Below the pieces are notes generated by a model, which was not told where the DNA came from, did no database searches, and saw nothing but the letters and a program-made list of their open reading frames with translations. Below, one piece after another: positions 42,884 through 53,035 of a stretch of 64,000 nucleotides of DNA; position 1 is the stretch's first letter; every line of letters starts with the position of its first letter. A program made the translations under genes and the position numbers. The stretch comes from Streptomyces sp. FIT100 (lineage in GTDB: Bacteria; Actinomycetota; Actinomycetes; Streptomycetales; Streptomycetaceae): the NCBI RefSeq assembly GCF_024584805.1, contig NZ_CP075715.1:1228001-1292000 (forward strand). The letters are read 5' to 3'.

Positions 42884-44488
42884 TCAGGCGGTGCCGCGCG
42901 CGAGCTCCCACAGCTGGAGGTCGGACGACGAGTTCAGCGTCCACTCGACGCCGGTGATGTCCGACCGCGCGGCGACGTACTGCTTGCCCTGCCACAGCGG
43001 CAGCACCGGCACCTCGTCGGCGACGATGTCCTGCAGCTTGTCGAAGGGCGCGGACGCGGCGCTGCGGTCGGCCTGGCGCCGCGACTCGGGGATGAGCTGG
43101 TTGCGTGCGGCCGTGCTCACGTAGGGGGTGTTGAGGAAGTTGTCCTTGTCCAGGAACGGGGCGATGTAGTTGTCCGGGTCCGGGAAGTCGGGGAACCAGC
43201 CCAGGCCGTAGACGGCGTAGTCGCCGCGCTTCTGGGCGGGCCGGTACTTGGACCACTCGGTGCCCTGGATGGAGACGTCGAAGAGCTTGCCGGCGTTGAG
43301 CTGGTCGCGCAGTGCCGCGAACTCCTTGGCCGTACCGGGGCCGTAGCGGTCGGTGGTGTAGTGGAGCGAGAGCTTCACCGGGGTGGTGATCCCGGCGTCG
43401 TCGAGGATGGCGGCGGCGTTCGCCCTGCTGGGCTCGCCGTACCTGTTGAAGAACGAGTTGGTGTGGCCGGCGATGCTCGACGGGATCAGCGAGTAGAGCG
43501 GCTCGGCGGTGGCGCCGTAGACCTTGCTCGCGATCTGGCCGCGGTCGATGACGGCCGCCATGGCCTGGCGGACCGCCTTGTCCTTCACGGACGGGTCCTT
43601 GGTGTTGAAGCCCAGGTAGCGGATCTCCAGGCCGGGCATCTCGCTGAGCTCGATGCCCTCCTTGGGCGACTCCGTGAGGTCCTTGATCTGTTCCGGGGAC
43701 ATGACGCGGGCCATCATGTCGATCTGACCGGACTCCAGGGCCTTGCCCATGGCCTCGGCGTCGGGGAAGGAACGCAGCTCGACCTTGTCGTTGCGCAGCT
43801 TCAGATCGCCTTTGTAGTTGGGGTTCTTGGTGAAGACGGCCTTGACGAGCCGGTCGCCCGAGGTCTCGGTCGTGAGGGTGTACGGGCCGGAGCCGTCGAC
43901 CTCGAAGCCCTCGCGCAGCTTCTTGCCGTCGTACGCGTCACGGCTGAGGATGCCGGCGACGGGCGTCGAGAGCTTGTACGGGAAGGTGGCGTCGGGCGTG
44001 CCGAGGTGGAAGACGAGCTCCTTGTCGTCCTTGACCTCGATGGTGTCGATGTTGGAGAGCAGACCGGCCGCGCCGTTGTCGGAGTTGATGTCCAGGACGC
44101 GCTCGATGGAGAACTTCACGTCGTCGGCGGTGACGGGCGTGCCGTCGGAGAAGGTGAGACCGTCGCGGAGCGTGCAGCGGTAGCTCTCGCTCTCCTTGTC
44201 CGTGAAGAGGCAGCGGGACGCGGCCTCGGGCACGGGCTCGCCACCGCCGCGCGGTACGTGCATGAGGGTCTGGACCGTCTGGCGCAGGACGTTCCAGGCG
44301 CCGGTGTCGTACGCGTAGGCCGGGTCGAGGGGTGCGGGAGCGTCGCCACCGGCGACGAACTGGTCCGTCGTACCGACGACTATGGCGTCACCGCCGCCCG
44401 CCCCGCTGCCCTCTGTGCCACAGGCGGCGAGTACGGGCGCGGTGAGCAGGCCCATGACGGCCGGCAGCACCAGAGTCTTGCGGTTCAT
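42884..44488 (-). CDS. Peptide/nickel-type ABC substrate-binding lipoprotein (SBP family 5), first of a pair
   Basis: A 534-residue lipoprotein with lipobox VLAAC (Cys23). Core motifs are RCTLRDGLTFSDGTPVTADDVKFSIERVL, VDGSGPYTLTTETSG and GLGWFPDFPDPDNYIAPFL. It is clearly paralogous to the downstream gene along its whole length (shared VLPLWQGKQY and ITGVEW near the C-terminus). ATG 44488 has GGGAGAA upstream. The tandem pair suggests duplication and divergence in ligand. Confidence 0.9.
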   Translation of the reverse strand: MNRKTLVLPAVMGLLTAPVLAACGTEGSGAGGGDAIVVGTTDQFVAGGDAPAPLDPAYAYDTGAWNVLRQTVQTLMHVPRGGGEPVPEAASRCLFTDKESESYRCTLRDGLTFSDGTPVTADDVKFSIERVLDINSDNGAAGLLSNIDTIEVKDDKELVFHLGTPDATFPYKLSTPVAGILSRDAYDGKKLREGFEVDGSGPYTLTTETSGDRLVKAVFTKNPNYKGDLKLRNDKVELRSFPDAEAMGKALESGQIDMMARVMSPEQIKDLTESPKEGIELSEMPGLEIRYLGFNTKDPSVKDKAVRQAMAAVIDRGQIASKVYGATAEPLYSLIPSSIAGHTNSFFNRYGEPSRANAAAILDDAGITTPVKLSLHYTTDRYGPGTAKEFAALRDQLNAGKLFDVSIQGTEWSKYRPAQKRGDYAVYGLGWFPDFPDPDNYIAPFLDKDNFLNTPYVSTAARNQLIPESRRQADRSAASAPFDKLQDIVADEVPVLPLWQGKQYVAARSDITGVEWTLNSSSDLQLWELARGTA

Positions 44489-44958
44489 ACTGGACGTTCT
44501 CCCTCATCCCTGACGGGGATACAGCGTTCTACGGGATACTCCAGCCGCTGCCGCCCGGTCGGGGTGGGCGATCGGGTCGGGACACGAACGATCGGTCCTG
44601 TGCCCACGGCGACTTGGGTGGTGTCCGGGGGCCCAGGAAGTGGTGCGGCGAAGCTCTCGCGACGAGATTAGTGGTCAGGGCAGGCATCCTGGACCGGGCG
44701 CCTGCCGGGGCGTCACCCGCCCGGTGATCAGTAATGACGGCAGCTCGATACCCATGCGCCGGATGATTCGTGCACGGATTCATCAATCGGGACACAAGGG
44801 CGCTGCCGAAGCACCCCAGAACGGCTCCGGTCCGCATGGATCGCACATTCGGACGCAACTTCGAGTGACCAACGTCACACCCGAAAAGGGTTACGGAGAA
44901 TACACGGCTCGATGCCGAGCGTTTCCAGCGGTTTCGAAGGACACACTCGGTGTTGGCC
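44489..44958. other. Intergenic region between tandem binding proteins and HAD gene
   Basis: 470 bp without a supported gene. The part next to 44488 should hold the promoter of the binding-protein pair. A GCAGGCATCC...GGGCGCCTGC imperfect hairpin lies near 44680-44705. Local GC is lower around 44720-44900 than in the genes, as in promoter DNA. Confidence 0.5.
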
Positions 44959-45660
44959 TTAGTTCATTCGGGTGATGAGGGTGCGGAGGAAGGACAGATC
45001 AACCTCCTCCAACGACCCCACGACGACCCGTCCGTCGGCGGGCGCGATCGGTGCTACGGAGGGCACCGCGACGACCCGGCAGCCGGCGGCCTCGGCCGCC
45101 GCGACACCGGTGGCGGTGTCCTCGATGACGGCGCATCTGCCGGGCTCGGCGCCCAGGCCGCGGGCAGCGAGCAGATACGGGTCGGGGTGCGGCTTGGTGC
45201 GGGCCACCTCGTCGCCCGCGACGGTCAGCGAGAAGCGGTCCCGGCCCAGGGAGGCGAGGACGCGGTCGATGATGCGCCGGTGCGAGGCGGAGACCAGGGC
45301 GGTGGGCACGTTGTGCGCGGCGAGCTCGGCCAGCAGCCGCTCGGCGCCCGGCATCAGCGGCACACCCCGGGTGATGCGGTCCTCGAAGCGCTCGTTGAGC
45401 AGCACGGTGAGCTCGGGGAGGGTGATGTCGGCGCCGGTGGCCTCGATCAGATAGCCCGCGCTACGGGTCATCGGGCCGCCGACCACCACGTCCCGCCATG
45501 CCTCGTCGAGGTCGTGGCCCAGGTCCGCGAAGACGTCCACCTCTGCGTCCCACCAGAAGCCCTCGGTGTCCACGAGGGTGCCGTCCATGTCGAGGAAGAC
45601 GGCTTGCAGGGTGGAGTCCCCGGCCGTGCGGGTCGGGGACGCGGGGACCGTACTGGTCAT
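44959..45660 (-). CDS. HAD-superfamily phosphatase/phosphomutase (beta-PGM-like)
   Basis: A 233-residue HAD hydrolase: motif I FLDMDGTLVD with Asp24/Asp26, a helical cap (FEDRITRGVPLMPGAERLLAEL), motif II ALVSASHRR, motif III Lys in ARTKPHPDPYLLAA and motif IV VIEDTATGVAAAEAAG. It belongs to the CbbY/beta-phosphoglucomutase-like group. ATG 45660 is preceded by GGAGGTG. It lies downstream of metH, separated by a terminator. The phosphorylated substrate is unknown. Confidence 0.9.
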   Translation of the reverse strand: MTSTVPASPTRTAGDSTLQAVFLDMDGTLVDTEGFWWDAEVDVFADLGHDLDEAWRDVVVGGPMTRSAGYLIEATGADITLPELTVLLNERFEDRITRGVPLMPGAERLLAELAAHNVPTALVSASHRRIIDRVLASLGRDRFSLTVAGDEVARTKPHPDPYLLAARGLGAEPGRCAVIEDTATGVAAAEAAGCRVVAVPSVAPIAPADGRVVVGSLEEVDLSFLRTLITRMN

Positions 45661-45685
45661 CCGGCACACCTCCATGAGGGACGCG

Positions 45686-45717
45686 CAGGCCGGCCGCCAA
45701 ATCGGGCGACCGGCCTG
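45686..45717 (-). terminator. Terminator after metH
   Basis: Arms CAGGCCGGCCGCC and GGCGACCGGCCTG pair with one mismatch around a 6-base loop, 49 bp after the metH stop. Confidence 0.75.
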
Positions 45718-45765
45718 TATGGGACCGACCAGTGTACGTCGCGCGCGGCGAAAGCGCGCGAATGG

Positions 45766-48700
45766 TCACCGCGCGTTGAAGTACTTGGCCTCCGGATGGT
45801 GGATCACGATGGCGTCCGTGGACTGCTCGGGGTGGAGCTGGAACTCCTCGGAGAGCTTCACGCCGATCCGCTCGGGTTCGAGCAGCTCGGCGATCTTCGC
45901 GCGGTCCTCCAGGTCCGGGCACGCTCCGTAACCGAGCGAGAAGCGGGCGCCGCGGTACTTGAGCGCGAACATGTCCTCCATATCGGCCGGGTCCTCGCCG
46001 GCGAATCCGAGCTCGGAGCGGACACGGGCGTGCCAGTACTCGGCGAGGGCCTCGGCGAGCTGGACGGAGAGCCCGTGCAGTTCGAGGTAGTCGCGGTAGG
46101 AGTCGGAGGCGAACAGCTTCGCGGTGGCCTCGCCGATCTTCGAACCGACGGTGACGACCTGGAGTCCGACGACATCGGTCTCGCCGGACTCCTCCGGGCG
46201 GAAGAAGTCGGCGAGGCACAGGCGGCGGCCGCGGCGCTGGCGCGGGAAGGTGAAGCGGGTGCGCTCCGAGCCGTCCTCGCCCAGCAGGATCAGGTCGTCG
46301 CCCTTGGACACACAGGGGAAGTAGCCGTAGACGACGGCCGCTTCCAGCATGTTCTGCGTGTGCAGCTGGTCCAGCCAGCCGCGAAGGCGCGGCCTGCCCT
46401 CGGTCTCGACGAGCTCCTCGTAGGTCGGCCCGTCGCCGGTGCGTGCCTGCTTGAGGCCCCACTGGCCCTTGAAGAGCGCGCCCTCGTCCAGCCAGGAGGC
46501 GTACTCCTTGAGCTGGATGCCCTTGACGACGCGGGTGCCCCGGAAGGGCGGCTCGGGGATCCGGTTGTCGGTGGCGACGTCGGAGCGTACGGCGCCCTCC
46601 TCCGGGCGCTCCTCCACGACCGCGTTCGTGGTGGCGCGGACGCGGCGCTGCCTGAGCTCGGGCAGGGCGGCGCCGGGGACGCCGCGCTTGACGGCGATCA
46701 GTGCGTCCATCAGCCGCAGGCCCTCGAAGGCGTCGCGCGCGTAGCGGACTTCGCCCTCGTAGATCTCGTGGAGGTCCTGCTCGACATAGGCCCGGGTCAG
46801 CGCCGCACCGCCGAGGATGACCGGATACTCGGCCGCCAGCTTGCGCTGGTTCAGCTCCTCCAGGTTCTCCTTCATGATCACGGTGGACTTCACCAGGAGG
46901 CCGGACATGCCGATGACATCGGCCCGGTGCTCCTCGGCGGCCTCCAGGATCGCGGAGACGGGCTGCTTGATGCCCAGATTGACCACGTTGTAGCCGTTGT
47001 TGGAAAGGATGATGTCCACGAGGTTCTTGCCGATGTCGTGGACGTCGCCGCGGACCGTGGCGAGGACGATGGTGCCCTTGCCCTCAGCATCGGACTTCTC
47101 CATGTGCGGCTCCAGATAGGCGACCGCGGACTTCATCACCTCGGCCGACTGGAGCACGAACGGCAGCTGCATCTGCCCGGAGCCGAAGAGCTCACCGACG
47201 ACCTTCATTCCGTCCAGAAGCGTCTCGTTGACGATGTCGAGCGCCGGGCGGTCCGCCAGCGCCGCGTCGAGGTCGGCCTCCAGGCCGTTCTTCTCGCCGT
47301 CGATGATGCGCCGCTTGAGGCGCTCCTCCAGCGGGAGTGCGGCGAGTTCCTCGGCCTTTCCGGCCTTCAGGGACTTGGCGGTGGCGCCCTCGAAGAGCTC
47401 CATCAGCTTCTGGAGCGGGTCGTAGCCCTCACGGCGGCGGTCGTGGATCAGGTCGAGGGCGGTGGTGACCTGCTCCTCGTCGAAGCGCGCAATCGGCAGG
47501 ATCTTGCTGGCGTGCACGATCGCCGAGTCCAGGCCGGCCTTCACGCACTCGTCCAGGAAGACCGAGTTGAGCAGGATCCGCGCGGCCGGGTTGAGGCCGA
47601 AGGAGATGTTCGACAGGCCCAGCGTCGTCTGGACCTCCGGGTGACGGCGCTTGAGTTCGCGGATCGCCTCGATCGTGGCGATGCCGTCGCGCCGGGACTC
47701 CTCCTGGCCGGTGCAGATGGTGAAGGTGAGCGTGTCGATGAGGATGTCGGACTCGTGGATGCCCCAGTTGCCGGTGAGGTCCGCGATCAGCCGCTCGGCG
47801 ATGGCGACCTTCGTCTCGACGGTGCGGGCCTGGCCCTCCTCGTCGATGGTCAGGGCAATCAGCGCGGCGCCGTGCTCCTGGGCCAGCCGGGTCACCTTCG
47901 CGAAGCGCGACTCGGGGCCGTCGCCGTCCTCGTAGTTCACCGAGTTGATGACCGCCCGGCCGCCGAGCTTCTCCAGACCGGCGCGGATGACCTCCACCTC
48001 GGTGGAGTCCAGCACGATCGGCAGCGTGGAGGCGGTGGCGAAACGGCCCGCGAGCTCCTCCATGTCGGCGACCCCGTCACGGCCGACATAGTCCACGCAC
48101 AGATCGAGCATGTGGGCGCCTTCGCGGATCTGGTCGCGCGCCATCTCCACGCAGTCGTCCCAGCGGCCCTCCAGCATGGCCTCGCGGAACTTCTTCGACC
48201 CGTTGGCGTTCGTCCGCTCGCCGATCGCCAGGTACGAGGTGTCCTGGCGGAACGGCACCGTCTGGTACAGCGAGGCGGCGCCCGGCTCGGGGCGCGGGGC
48301 CCGCTCGGCCGGGGCCAGGTTCCGTACGCGCTCGACGACCTGGCGCAGGTGCTCCGGCGTCGTGCCGCAGCAGCCGCCGATCAGGGACAGCCCGTACTCG
48401 CGGACGAACGTCTCCTGGGCATCGGCGAGTTCAGGGGCCGTGAGCGGGTAGTGGGCGCCGTCCTTGCCGAGGACGGGCAGACCGGCGTTCGGCATGCAGG
48501 ACAGCGGGATGCGCGAGTGGCGGGCCAGATAGCGCAGGTGCTCGCTCATCTCCGCCGGGCCGGTCGCGCAGTTCAGACCGATCATGTCGATGCCGAGCGG
48601 CTCCAGCGCGGTCAGCGCCGCACCGATCTCGGAACCGAGGAGCATCGTGCCGGTCGTCTCGACCGTCACCGAGACGATCAGCGGAAGGTCGAGGCCGCCG

Positions 48701-49278
48701 GCTTCGAGGGCCCGCCGGGCGCCGATGACGGCGGCCTTGGTCTGGAGCAGGTCCTGGGTGGTCTCCACCAGCAGGGCGTCCGCACCGCCGGCGATCATGC
48801 CCTCCGCGTTCTGCTGGTAGGCGTCGCGCAGAGGCGTGTACGGGGCGTGGCCCAGCGTCGGCAGCTTCGTGCCCGGACCCATCGAGCCGAGCACCCACCG
48901 CTGGCGGCCGGTCGAGGCCGTGAACGCGTCCGCCGCCTCGCGTGCGATGCGGGCGCCCGCCTCCGACAGCTCGTACACACGCTCGGCGATGTCGTACTCA
49001 CCGAGCGCCGCGAAGTTGGCCCCGAAGGTGTTGGTCTCGACGCAGTCGACGCCGACCTCGAAGTACGCCTCGTGGACCGAACGGACGATGTCCGGACGGG
49101 TGACGTTGAGGATCTCGTTGCAGCCCTCGAGGTTCTGGAAGTCTTCCAGGGTCGGGTCCTGGGCCTGGAGCATGGTGCCCATCGCCCCGTCGGCGACCAC
49201 CACTCGGGTGGCGAGGGCCTCGCGGAGTGCGGCGGCTCGGGTCCGGCTGTCGGCGGAGGGGGTCGGCAACGAGGCCAT
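45766..49278 (-). CDS. metH: Cobalamin-dependent methionine synthase MetH
   Basis: A 1170-residue multidomain enzyme that moves a methyl group from methyltetrahydrofolate to homocysteine. Order: homocysteine domain (about 15-330; zinc Cys pair in LIGGCCGTTPEH), pterin domain (about 345-620; IGERTNANGSKKFREAM), cobalamin cap and binding domain with DVHDIGKN near 744, and the C-terminal SAM reactivation domain ending near 1170. ATG 49278 follows GGGAG; the long upstream open frame is not conserved. It is divergent to gylR with a 267-bp gap. No cobalamin or SAM riboswitch is convincing in that gap. Confidence 0.96.
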   Translation of the reverse strand: MASLPTPSADSRTRAAALREALATRVVVADGAMGTMLQAQDPTLEDFQNLEGCNEILNVTRPDIVRSVHEAYFEVGVDCVETNTFGANFAALGEYDIAERVYELSEAGARIAREAADAFTASTGRQRWVLGSMGPGTKLPTLGHAPYTPLRDAYQQNAEGMIAGGADALLVETTQDLLQTKAAVIGARRALEAGGLDLPLIVSVTVETTGTMLLGSEIGAALTALEPLGIDMIGLNCATGPAEMSEHLRYLARHSRIPLSCMPNAGLPVLGKDGAHYPLTAPELADAQETFVREYGLSLIGGCCGTTPEHLRQVVERVRNLAPAERAPRPEPGAASLYQTVPFRQDTSYLAIGERTNANGSKKFREAMLEGRWDDCVEMARDQIREGAHMLDLCVDYVGRDGVADMEELAGRFATASTLPIVLDSTEVEVIRAGLEKLGGRAVINSVNYEDGDGPESRFAKVTRLAQEHGAALIALTIDEEGQARTVETKVAIAERLIADLTGNWGIHESDILIDTLTFTICTGQEESRRDGIATIEAIRELKRRHPEVQTTLGLSNISFGLNPAARILLNSVFLDECVKAGLDSAIVHASKILPIARFDEEQVTTALDLIHDRRREGYDPLQKLMELFEGATAKSLKAGKAEELAALPLEERLKRRIIDGEKNGLEADLDAALADRPALDIVNETLLDGMKVVGELFGSGQMQLPFVLQSAEVMKSAVAYLEPHMEKSDAEGKGTIVLATVRGDVHDIGKNLVDIILSNNGYNVVNLGIKQPVSAILEAAEEHRADVIGMSGLLVKSTVIMKENLEELNQRKLAAEYPVILGGAALTRAYVEQDLHEIYEGEVRYARDAFEGLRLMDALIAVKRGVPGAALPELRQRRVRATTNAVVEERPEEGAVRSDVATDNRIPEPPFRGTRVVKGIQLKEYASWLDEGALFKGQWGLKQARTGDGPTYEELVETEGRPRLRGWLDQLHTQNMLEAAVVYGYFPCVSKGDDLILLGEDGSERTRFTFPRQRRGRRLCLADFFRPEESGETDVVGLQVVTVGSKIGEATAKLFASDSYRDYLELHGLSVQLAEALAEYWHARVRSELGFAGEDPADMEDMFALKYRGARFSLGYGACPDLEDRAKIAELLEPERIGVKLSEEFQLHPEQSTDAIVIHHPEAKYFNAR

Positions 49279-49498
49279 GGATGTGCTCCCTGGGATGCGA
49301 CGGCTGTCGGCTTTGCGGCTTCCCTGCGGAAGGCGCACCCGGCCAGGGTAGCCGGGCCCGCTGCGATGCGGCGTCCCGTCCCAGCCGGTGGACGCCATGC
49401 TGTACCCGGCAACTGGGTGATGACTCGATGATGTCTCGATCCGCACTGTCTTGCGACACTATTCACGCGGTAACACGGATTCGGCATCGGCCGATAGT

Positions 49499-49515
49499 GT
49501 TCAGCATTGTCGAAC
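49499..49515 (+). promoter_or_regulatory. Putative GylR operator upstream of gylR
   Basis: GTTCAGCATTGTCGAAC is an imperfect palindrome (GTTC/GAAC arms) 30 bp before the gylR start. Its right part, CATTGTCGAAC, is repeated exactly in front of glpF at 50530-50540, as expected for an autoregulated glycerol repressor. Confidence 0.7.
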
Positions 49516-49545
49516 CATGGGTGAGAAGGGCAGGCCGGAGGCGAG

Positions 49546-50310
49546 ATGGCGAAGAACATCCAGTCGCTCGAGCGGGCGGCGGCGATGCTGCGGCTGCTCG
49601 CGGGCGGCGAGCGCCGGCTCGGGCTGTCGGACATCGCCTCTTCGCTCGGACTGGCCAAGGGCACCGCGCACGGCATCCTGCGCACCCTCCAGGCAGAGGG
49701 CTTCGTCGAGCAGGACGAGGCGTCGGGCCGCTACCAGCTGGGGGCGGAGCTGCTCCGGCTCGGCAACAGCTACCTGGACGTGCACGAGCTGCGGGCGCGG
49801 GCCCTGGTCTGGACGGACGACCTGGCCAGGTCCAGCGGCGAGAGCGTCCATCTGGGGGTGCTGCACCAGCACGGCGTGCTCATCGTCCACCACGTGTTCC
49901 GGCCCGACGACAGCCGCCAGGTGCTGGAGGTCGGTGCGATGCAGCCGCTGCACTCGACGGCCCTGGGGAAGGTGCTGACGGCATACGACCCGGTGGCACA
50001 CAGCGAGGCCATGGAGGTCGACCGCAAGGCGTTCACGCCGCGGACCGTCACGGACCTGGTGGAGTTCGAGGAGCTGCTGGACCTGACGCGGGCGCGGGGC
50101 TGGGCGGCCGACGTCGAGGAGACCTGGGAGGGCGTGGCCGCGGTGGCCGCGCCCATTCACGACCGCCGCCGGATGCCGGTGGGCGCGGTCGCCATCACGG
50201 GCGCCGTGGAGCGGGTGTGCGACGGGGCAGAGTTGCGCTCCGAACTCGTGGCGGCGGTGCGGGACTGTGCGCGTGCGGTCTCCCGCGACCTGGGCGCCGG
50301 GCGGTTCTGA
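49546..50310 (+). CDS. gylR: IclR-family glycerol operon regulator GylR
   Basis: A 254-residue repressor. The N-terminal winged helix (about 5-65, SLERAAAMLRLLAGGERRLGLSDIASSLGLAKGTAHGILRTLQAEGFVEQ) and C-terminal IclR effector domain (LHSTALGKVLTAYDP ... RGWAADVEETWEGVAAVAAPIHD) match S. coelicolor GylR in length and order. It binds glycerol-3-phosphate or a related inducer in that organism. ATG 49546 follows GGAGG. Directly upstream of glpF-glpK-glpD, with matched operators in front of both units. Confidence 0.95.
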   Translation: MAKNIQSLERAAAMLRLLAGGERRLGLSDIASSLGLAKGTAHGILRTLQAEGFVEQDEASGRYQLGAELLRLGNSYLDVHELRARALVWTDDLARSSGESVHLGVLHQHGVLIVHHVFRPDDSRQVLEVGAMQPLHSTALGKVLTAYDPVAHSEAMEVDRKAFTPRTVTDLVEFEELLDLTRARGWAADVEETWEGVAAVAAPIHDRRRMPVGAVAITGAVERVCDGAELRSELVAAVRDCARAVSRDLGAGRF

Positions 50311-50408
50311 CCGCTTCGCCGCGCCCCCCGCACCCCTTGCGGCGGGCCCCGTCCTCGCGTTCCGCCGGGCGGCACCGACCGTTTCACAGAGCGGCCCTGA
50401 CCGGCGGC

Positions 50409-50430
50409 GAACCGCTCCGCCGGGCGGTTC
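50409..50430 (+). terminator. Possible gylR terminator/attenuator hairpin
   Basis: GAACCGC and GCGGTTC form a 7-bp stem with an 8-base loop about 100 bp after the gylR stop and 238 bp before glpF. Partial readthrough from gylR into the glp genes is possible. Confidence 0.4.
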
Positions 50431-50523
50431 TGATCGTTCCGGCGCATCATCGATAACGATCGGGGTCAACGGCTGCACAACCCTTGACGTCGTGTTAACC
50501 GGAGGGCAAAACTGCCGTTCATC

Positions 50524-50540
50524 GGTCGGCATTGTCGAAC
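50524..50540 (+). promoter_or_regulatory. Putative GylR operator upstream of glpF
   Basis: GGTCGGCATTGTCGAAC shares the CATTGTCGAAC core with the gylR site and retains GGTC/GAAC arms with one mismatch. A TAGAGT -10-like element lies just downstream at 50560-50565. The rest of the gap 50311-50667 holds no gene. Confidence 0.65.
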
Positions 50541-50667
50541 ACCTACCGGCAATACACGTTAGAGTGTGGCAACGCCAAGGGCCGGCATCGCTCTCATCTC
50601 CGAGGGCGCGGACCACGGAGGGACCCGTGGTTCGCCTTCCCCTGGACGAAGGACAAAGGAGTCGCGG

Positions 50668-51453
50668 GTGTCCAGCTCCGACATCTTCATCGGCGAGATC
50701 ATTGGTACCGCCGTACTCATCCTGCTCGGCGCCGGCGTTGTCGCCGCCGTCGTACTCAAGCGCTCCAAGGCACAGGGCGCCGGCTGGATCGCCATCGCCT
50801 TCGGGTGGGGCTTCGCCGTCATGACGGCGGTCTACATCTCCAGCCCCATGTCCGGTGCGCACCTCAACCCGGCGGTCACGCTCGGCATCGCGATCAAGAG
50901 CGGGGACTGGAGCAACTTCCCCGTCTACATCGCGGGCCAGCTCATCGGCGCCATGCTCGGCGCCTTCCTGGCCTGGCTCACGTACTACGGCCAGTTCAAG
51001 GCCCATCTGGCGGACCCGGAGGTCGTGCCCCCGCCGCTCGACGAGGGCCTGGTCGACAAGAAGGCCGCACCCAAGGCCGGTCCCGTGCTCGGCATCTTCT
51101 CCACCGGTCCCGAGATCCGGAACGTCTGGCAGAACCTGGTCACCGAGATCATCGGCACGGCGGTGCTCGTCCTCGCGATCCTCACCATCGGCCTGAACGA
51201 GAGCGGCAAGGGCCTTGGCCCCCTCGCCGGCCTGTACGTCGCCTTCGTCGTCGTCGCCATCGGCTTCTCGCTCGGCGGTCCGACGGGTTACGCCATCAAC
51301 CCCGCCCGTGACCTCGGCCCGCGCATCGTGCACGCACTGCTCCCGATGCGGAACAAGGGTGGCTCCGACTGGGGCTACGCATGGATCCCGGTCGTGGGAC
51401 CGCTGATCGGCGCGGCCATCGCCGCGGGTATCTACCAGATCGCGTTCGCGTGA
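50668..51453 (+). CDS. glpF: Glycerol uptake facilitator GlpF (aquaglyceroporin)
   Basis: A 261-residue MIP-family channel with six transmembrane helices. The first NPA box is [12 protein letters not shown]; the second is [10 protein letters not shown], with the Asp after Arg typical of glycerol-conducting members. GTG 50668 sits behind AAAGGAG. Start of the glpF-glpK-glpD operon; glpK follows after 38 bp. It lets glycerol diffuse in, to be trapped by GlpK. Confidence 0.95.
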   Translation: MSSSDIFIGEIIGTAVLILLGAGVVAAVVLKRSKAQGAGWIAIAFGWGFAVMTAVYISSPMSGAHLNPAVTLGIAIKSGDWSNFPVYIAGQLIGAMLGAFLAWLTYYGQFKAHLADPEVVPPPLDEGLVDKKAAPKAGPVLGIFSTGPEIRNVWQNLVTEIIGTAVLVLAILTIGLNESGKGLGPLAGLYVAFVVVAIGFSLGGPTGYAINPARDLGPRIVHALLPMRNKGGSDWGYAWIPVVGPLIGAAIAAGIYQIAFA

Positions 51454-51491
51454 GCCGTACGCCCTTCCCTCAGAACTTCCAGGAGCACACC

Positions 51492-53021
51492 GTGACCGAC
51501 GCACACACCGCCGGCCCGTTCATCGCGGCCATCGACCAGGGCACCACCTCCTCCCGCTGCATCGTCTTCGACAAGGACGGCCGCATCGTCTCGGTCGACC
51601 AGAAGGAGCACGAGCAGATCTTCCCGAAGCCGGGCTGGGTCGAGCACAACGCCGCCGAGATCTGGACCAACGTCCAGGAGGTCGTCGCCGGCGCCATCGA
51701 GAAGGGCGGCATCACCGCCGCCGACGTCAAGGCCGTCGGCATCACCAACCAGCGCGAGACCACGCTGCTCTGGGACAAGAACACCGGTGAGCCCGTCCAC
51801 AACGCGATCGTCTGGCAGGACACCCGCACCGACGCGCTCTGCAGGGAGCTGGGGCGCAACGTCGGCCAGGACCGCTACCGCCGCGAGACCGGTCTGCCGC
51901 TGGCGAGCTACTTCTCGGGCCCCAAGGTCCGCTGGATGCTCGACAACATCGATGGCCTGCGCGAGCGCGCCGAGCGCGGCGACATCCTCTTCGGGACCAT
52001 GGACTCCTGGGTCATCTGGAACCTGACAGGCGGTGTCGACGGCGGCCGGCACGTCACCGACGTCACCAACGCCTCGCGCACCATGCTGATGAACCTCCAC
52101 ACCATGGAGTGGGACGACAAGATCGCCCACTCCATGGAGGTGCCCATGGCCGTGCTGCCGGAGATCCGCTCCTCCGCCGAGGTGTACGGACACGTCAAGG
52201 AGGGTGTCCTCGCGGGCGTTCCGGTCGCCTCCGCGCTGGGTGACCAGCAGGCCGCCCTGTTCGGCCAGACGTGTTTCGCCGAGGGCGAGGCGAAGTCCAC
52301 GTACGGCACCGGCACCTTCCTGCTGATGAACACCGGCGACAAGATCATCAACTCCTACTCGGGTCTGATCACCACCGTCGGCTACAAGATCGGCGACGAC
52401 GCTCCGGTGTACTCGCTGGAGGGCTCCATCGCCGTCACCGGCGCGCTCGTCCAGTGGATGCGCGACCAGATGGGCCTGATCAACTCCGCCCCCGAGATCG
52501 AGACGCTCGCCGCGTCCGTCGAGGACAACGGCGGCGCCTACGTGGTCCCCGCCTTCTCCGGTCTGTTCGCCCCCTACTGGCGCTCCGACGCCCGCGGTGT
52601 CATCGCGGGTCTGACCCGGTACGTCACCAAGGCGCACATCGCCCGCGCCGTGCTGGAGGCCACCGCCTGGCAGACCCGCGAGATCACCGACGCCATGACC
52701 AAGGACTCCGGCGTCGAGCTGACGTCGCTGAAGGTCGACGGCGGCATGACCTCCAACAACCTGCTGATGCAGACCCTCTCGGACGTCCTCGACGCACCCG
52801 TGGTGCGGCCGATGGTCGCCGAGACGACCTGCCTCGGCGCCGCCTACGCCGCCGGCCTGGCCGTCGGCTTCTGGCCCGACACCGACGCGCTCCGCGCCAA
52901 CTGGCGCCGGGCCGCCGAATGGACTCCGCACATGGACGCGGAAAAGCGTGACCACGAGTACAAGAACTGGCTCAAGGCCGTCGAGCGGACCATGGGCTGG
53001 CTCGAGCACGACGAGAGCTGA
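51492..53021 (+). CDS. glpK: Glycerol kinase GlpK
   Basis: A 509-residue FGGY-family kinase making glycerol-3-phosphate. The N-terminal phosphate loop [30 protein letters not shown], the substrate-binding YFSGPK region and the FGGY signature near the C-terminus ([17 protein letters not shown]) are present. GTG 51492 has AGGAG upstream. Between glpF and glpD; 14 bp to glpD. Regulated with them by GylR. Confidence 0.96.
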   Translation: MTDAHTAGPFIAAIDQGTTSSRCIVFDKDGRIVSVDQKEHEQIFPKPGWVEHNAAEIWTNVQEVVAGAIEKGGITAADVKAVGITNQRETTLLWDKNTGEPVHNAIVWQDTRTDALCRELGRNVGQDRYRRETGLPLASYFSGPKVRWMLDNIDGLRERAERGDILFGTMDSWVIWNLTGGVDGGRHVTDVTNASRTMLMNLHTMEWDDKIAHSMEVPMAVLPEIRSSAEVYGHVKEGVLAGVPVASALGDQQAALFGQTCFAEGEAKSTYGTGTFLLMNTGDKIINSYSGLITTVGYKIGDDAPVYSLEGSIAVTGALVQWMRDQMGLINSAPEIETLAASVEDNGGAYVVPAFSGLFAPYWRSDARGVIAGLTRYVTKAHIARAVLEATAWQTREITDAMTKDSGVELTSLKVDGGMTSNNLLMQTLSDVLDAPVVRPMVAETTCLGAAYAAGLAVGFWPDTDALRANWRRAAEWTPHMDAEKRDHEYKNWLKAVERTMGWLEHDES

Positions 53022-53035
53022 CGAGGAGCTATCGA

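Noticed and set aside
44529-44858. A 109-codon minus-strand open frame upstream of the binding-protein pair
   Set aside because: No ribosome site, no domain and weak codon bias; it lies in promoter-like DNA.
44950-49431. A 1493-codon open frame on the plus strand
   Set aside because: It is the antisense shadow of metH and the HAD gene. High GC suppresses stop codons in this frame, and it has no recognisable domain.
49279-49498. Cobalamin or SAM riboswitch in the metH-gylR gap
   Set aside because: GGGAAGCCGC and GGGTGATGAC resemble short riboswitch fragments, but the conserved core boxes (such as GCCACTG of cobalamin switches) are missing.
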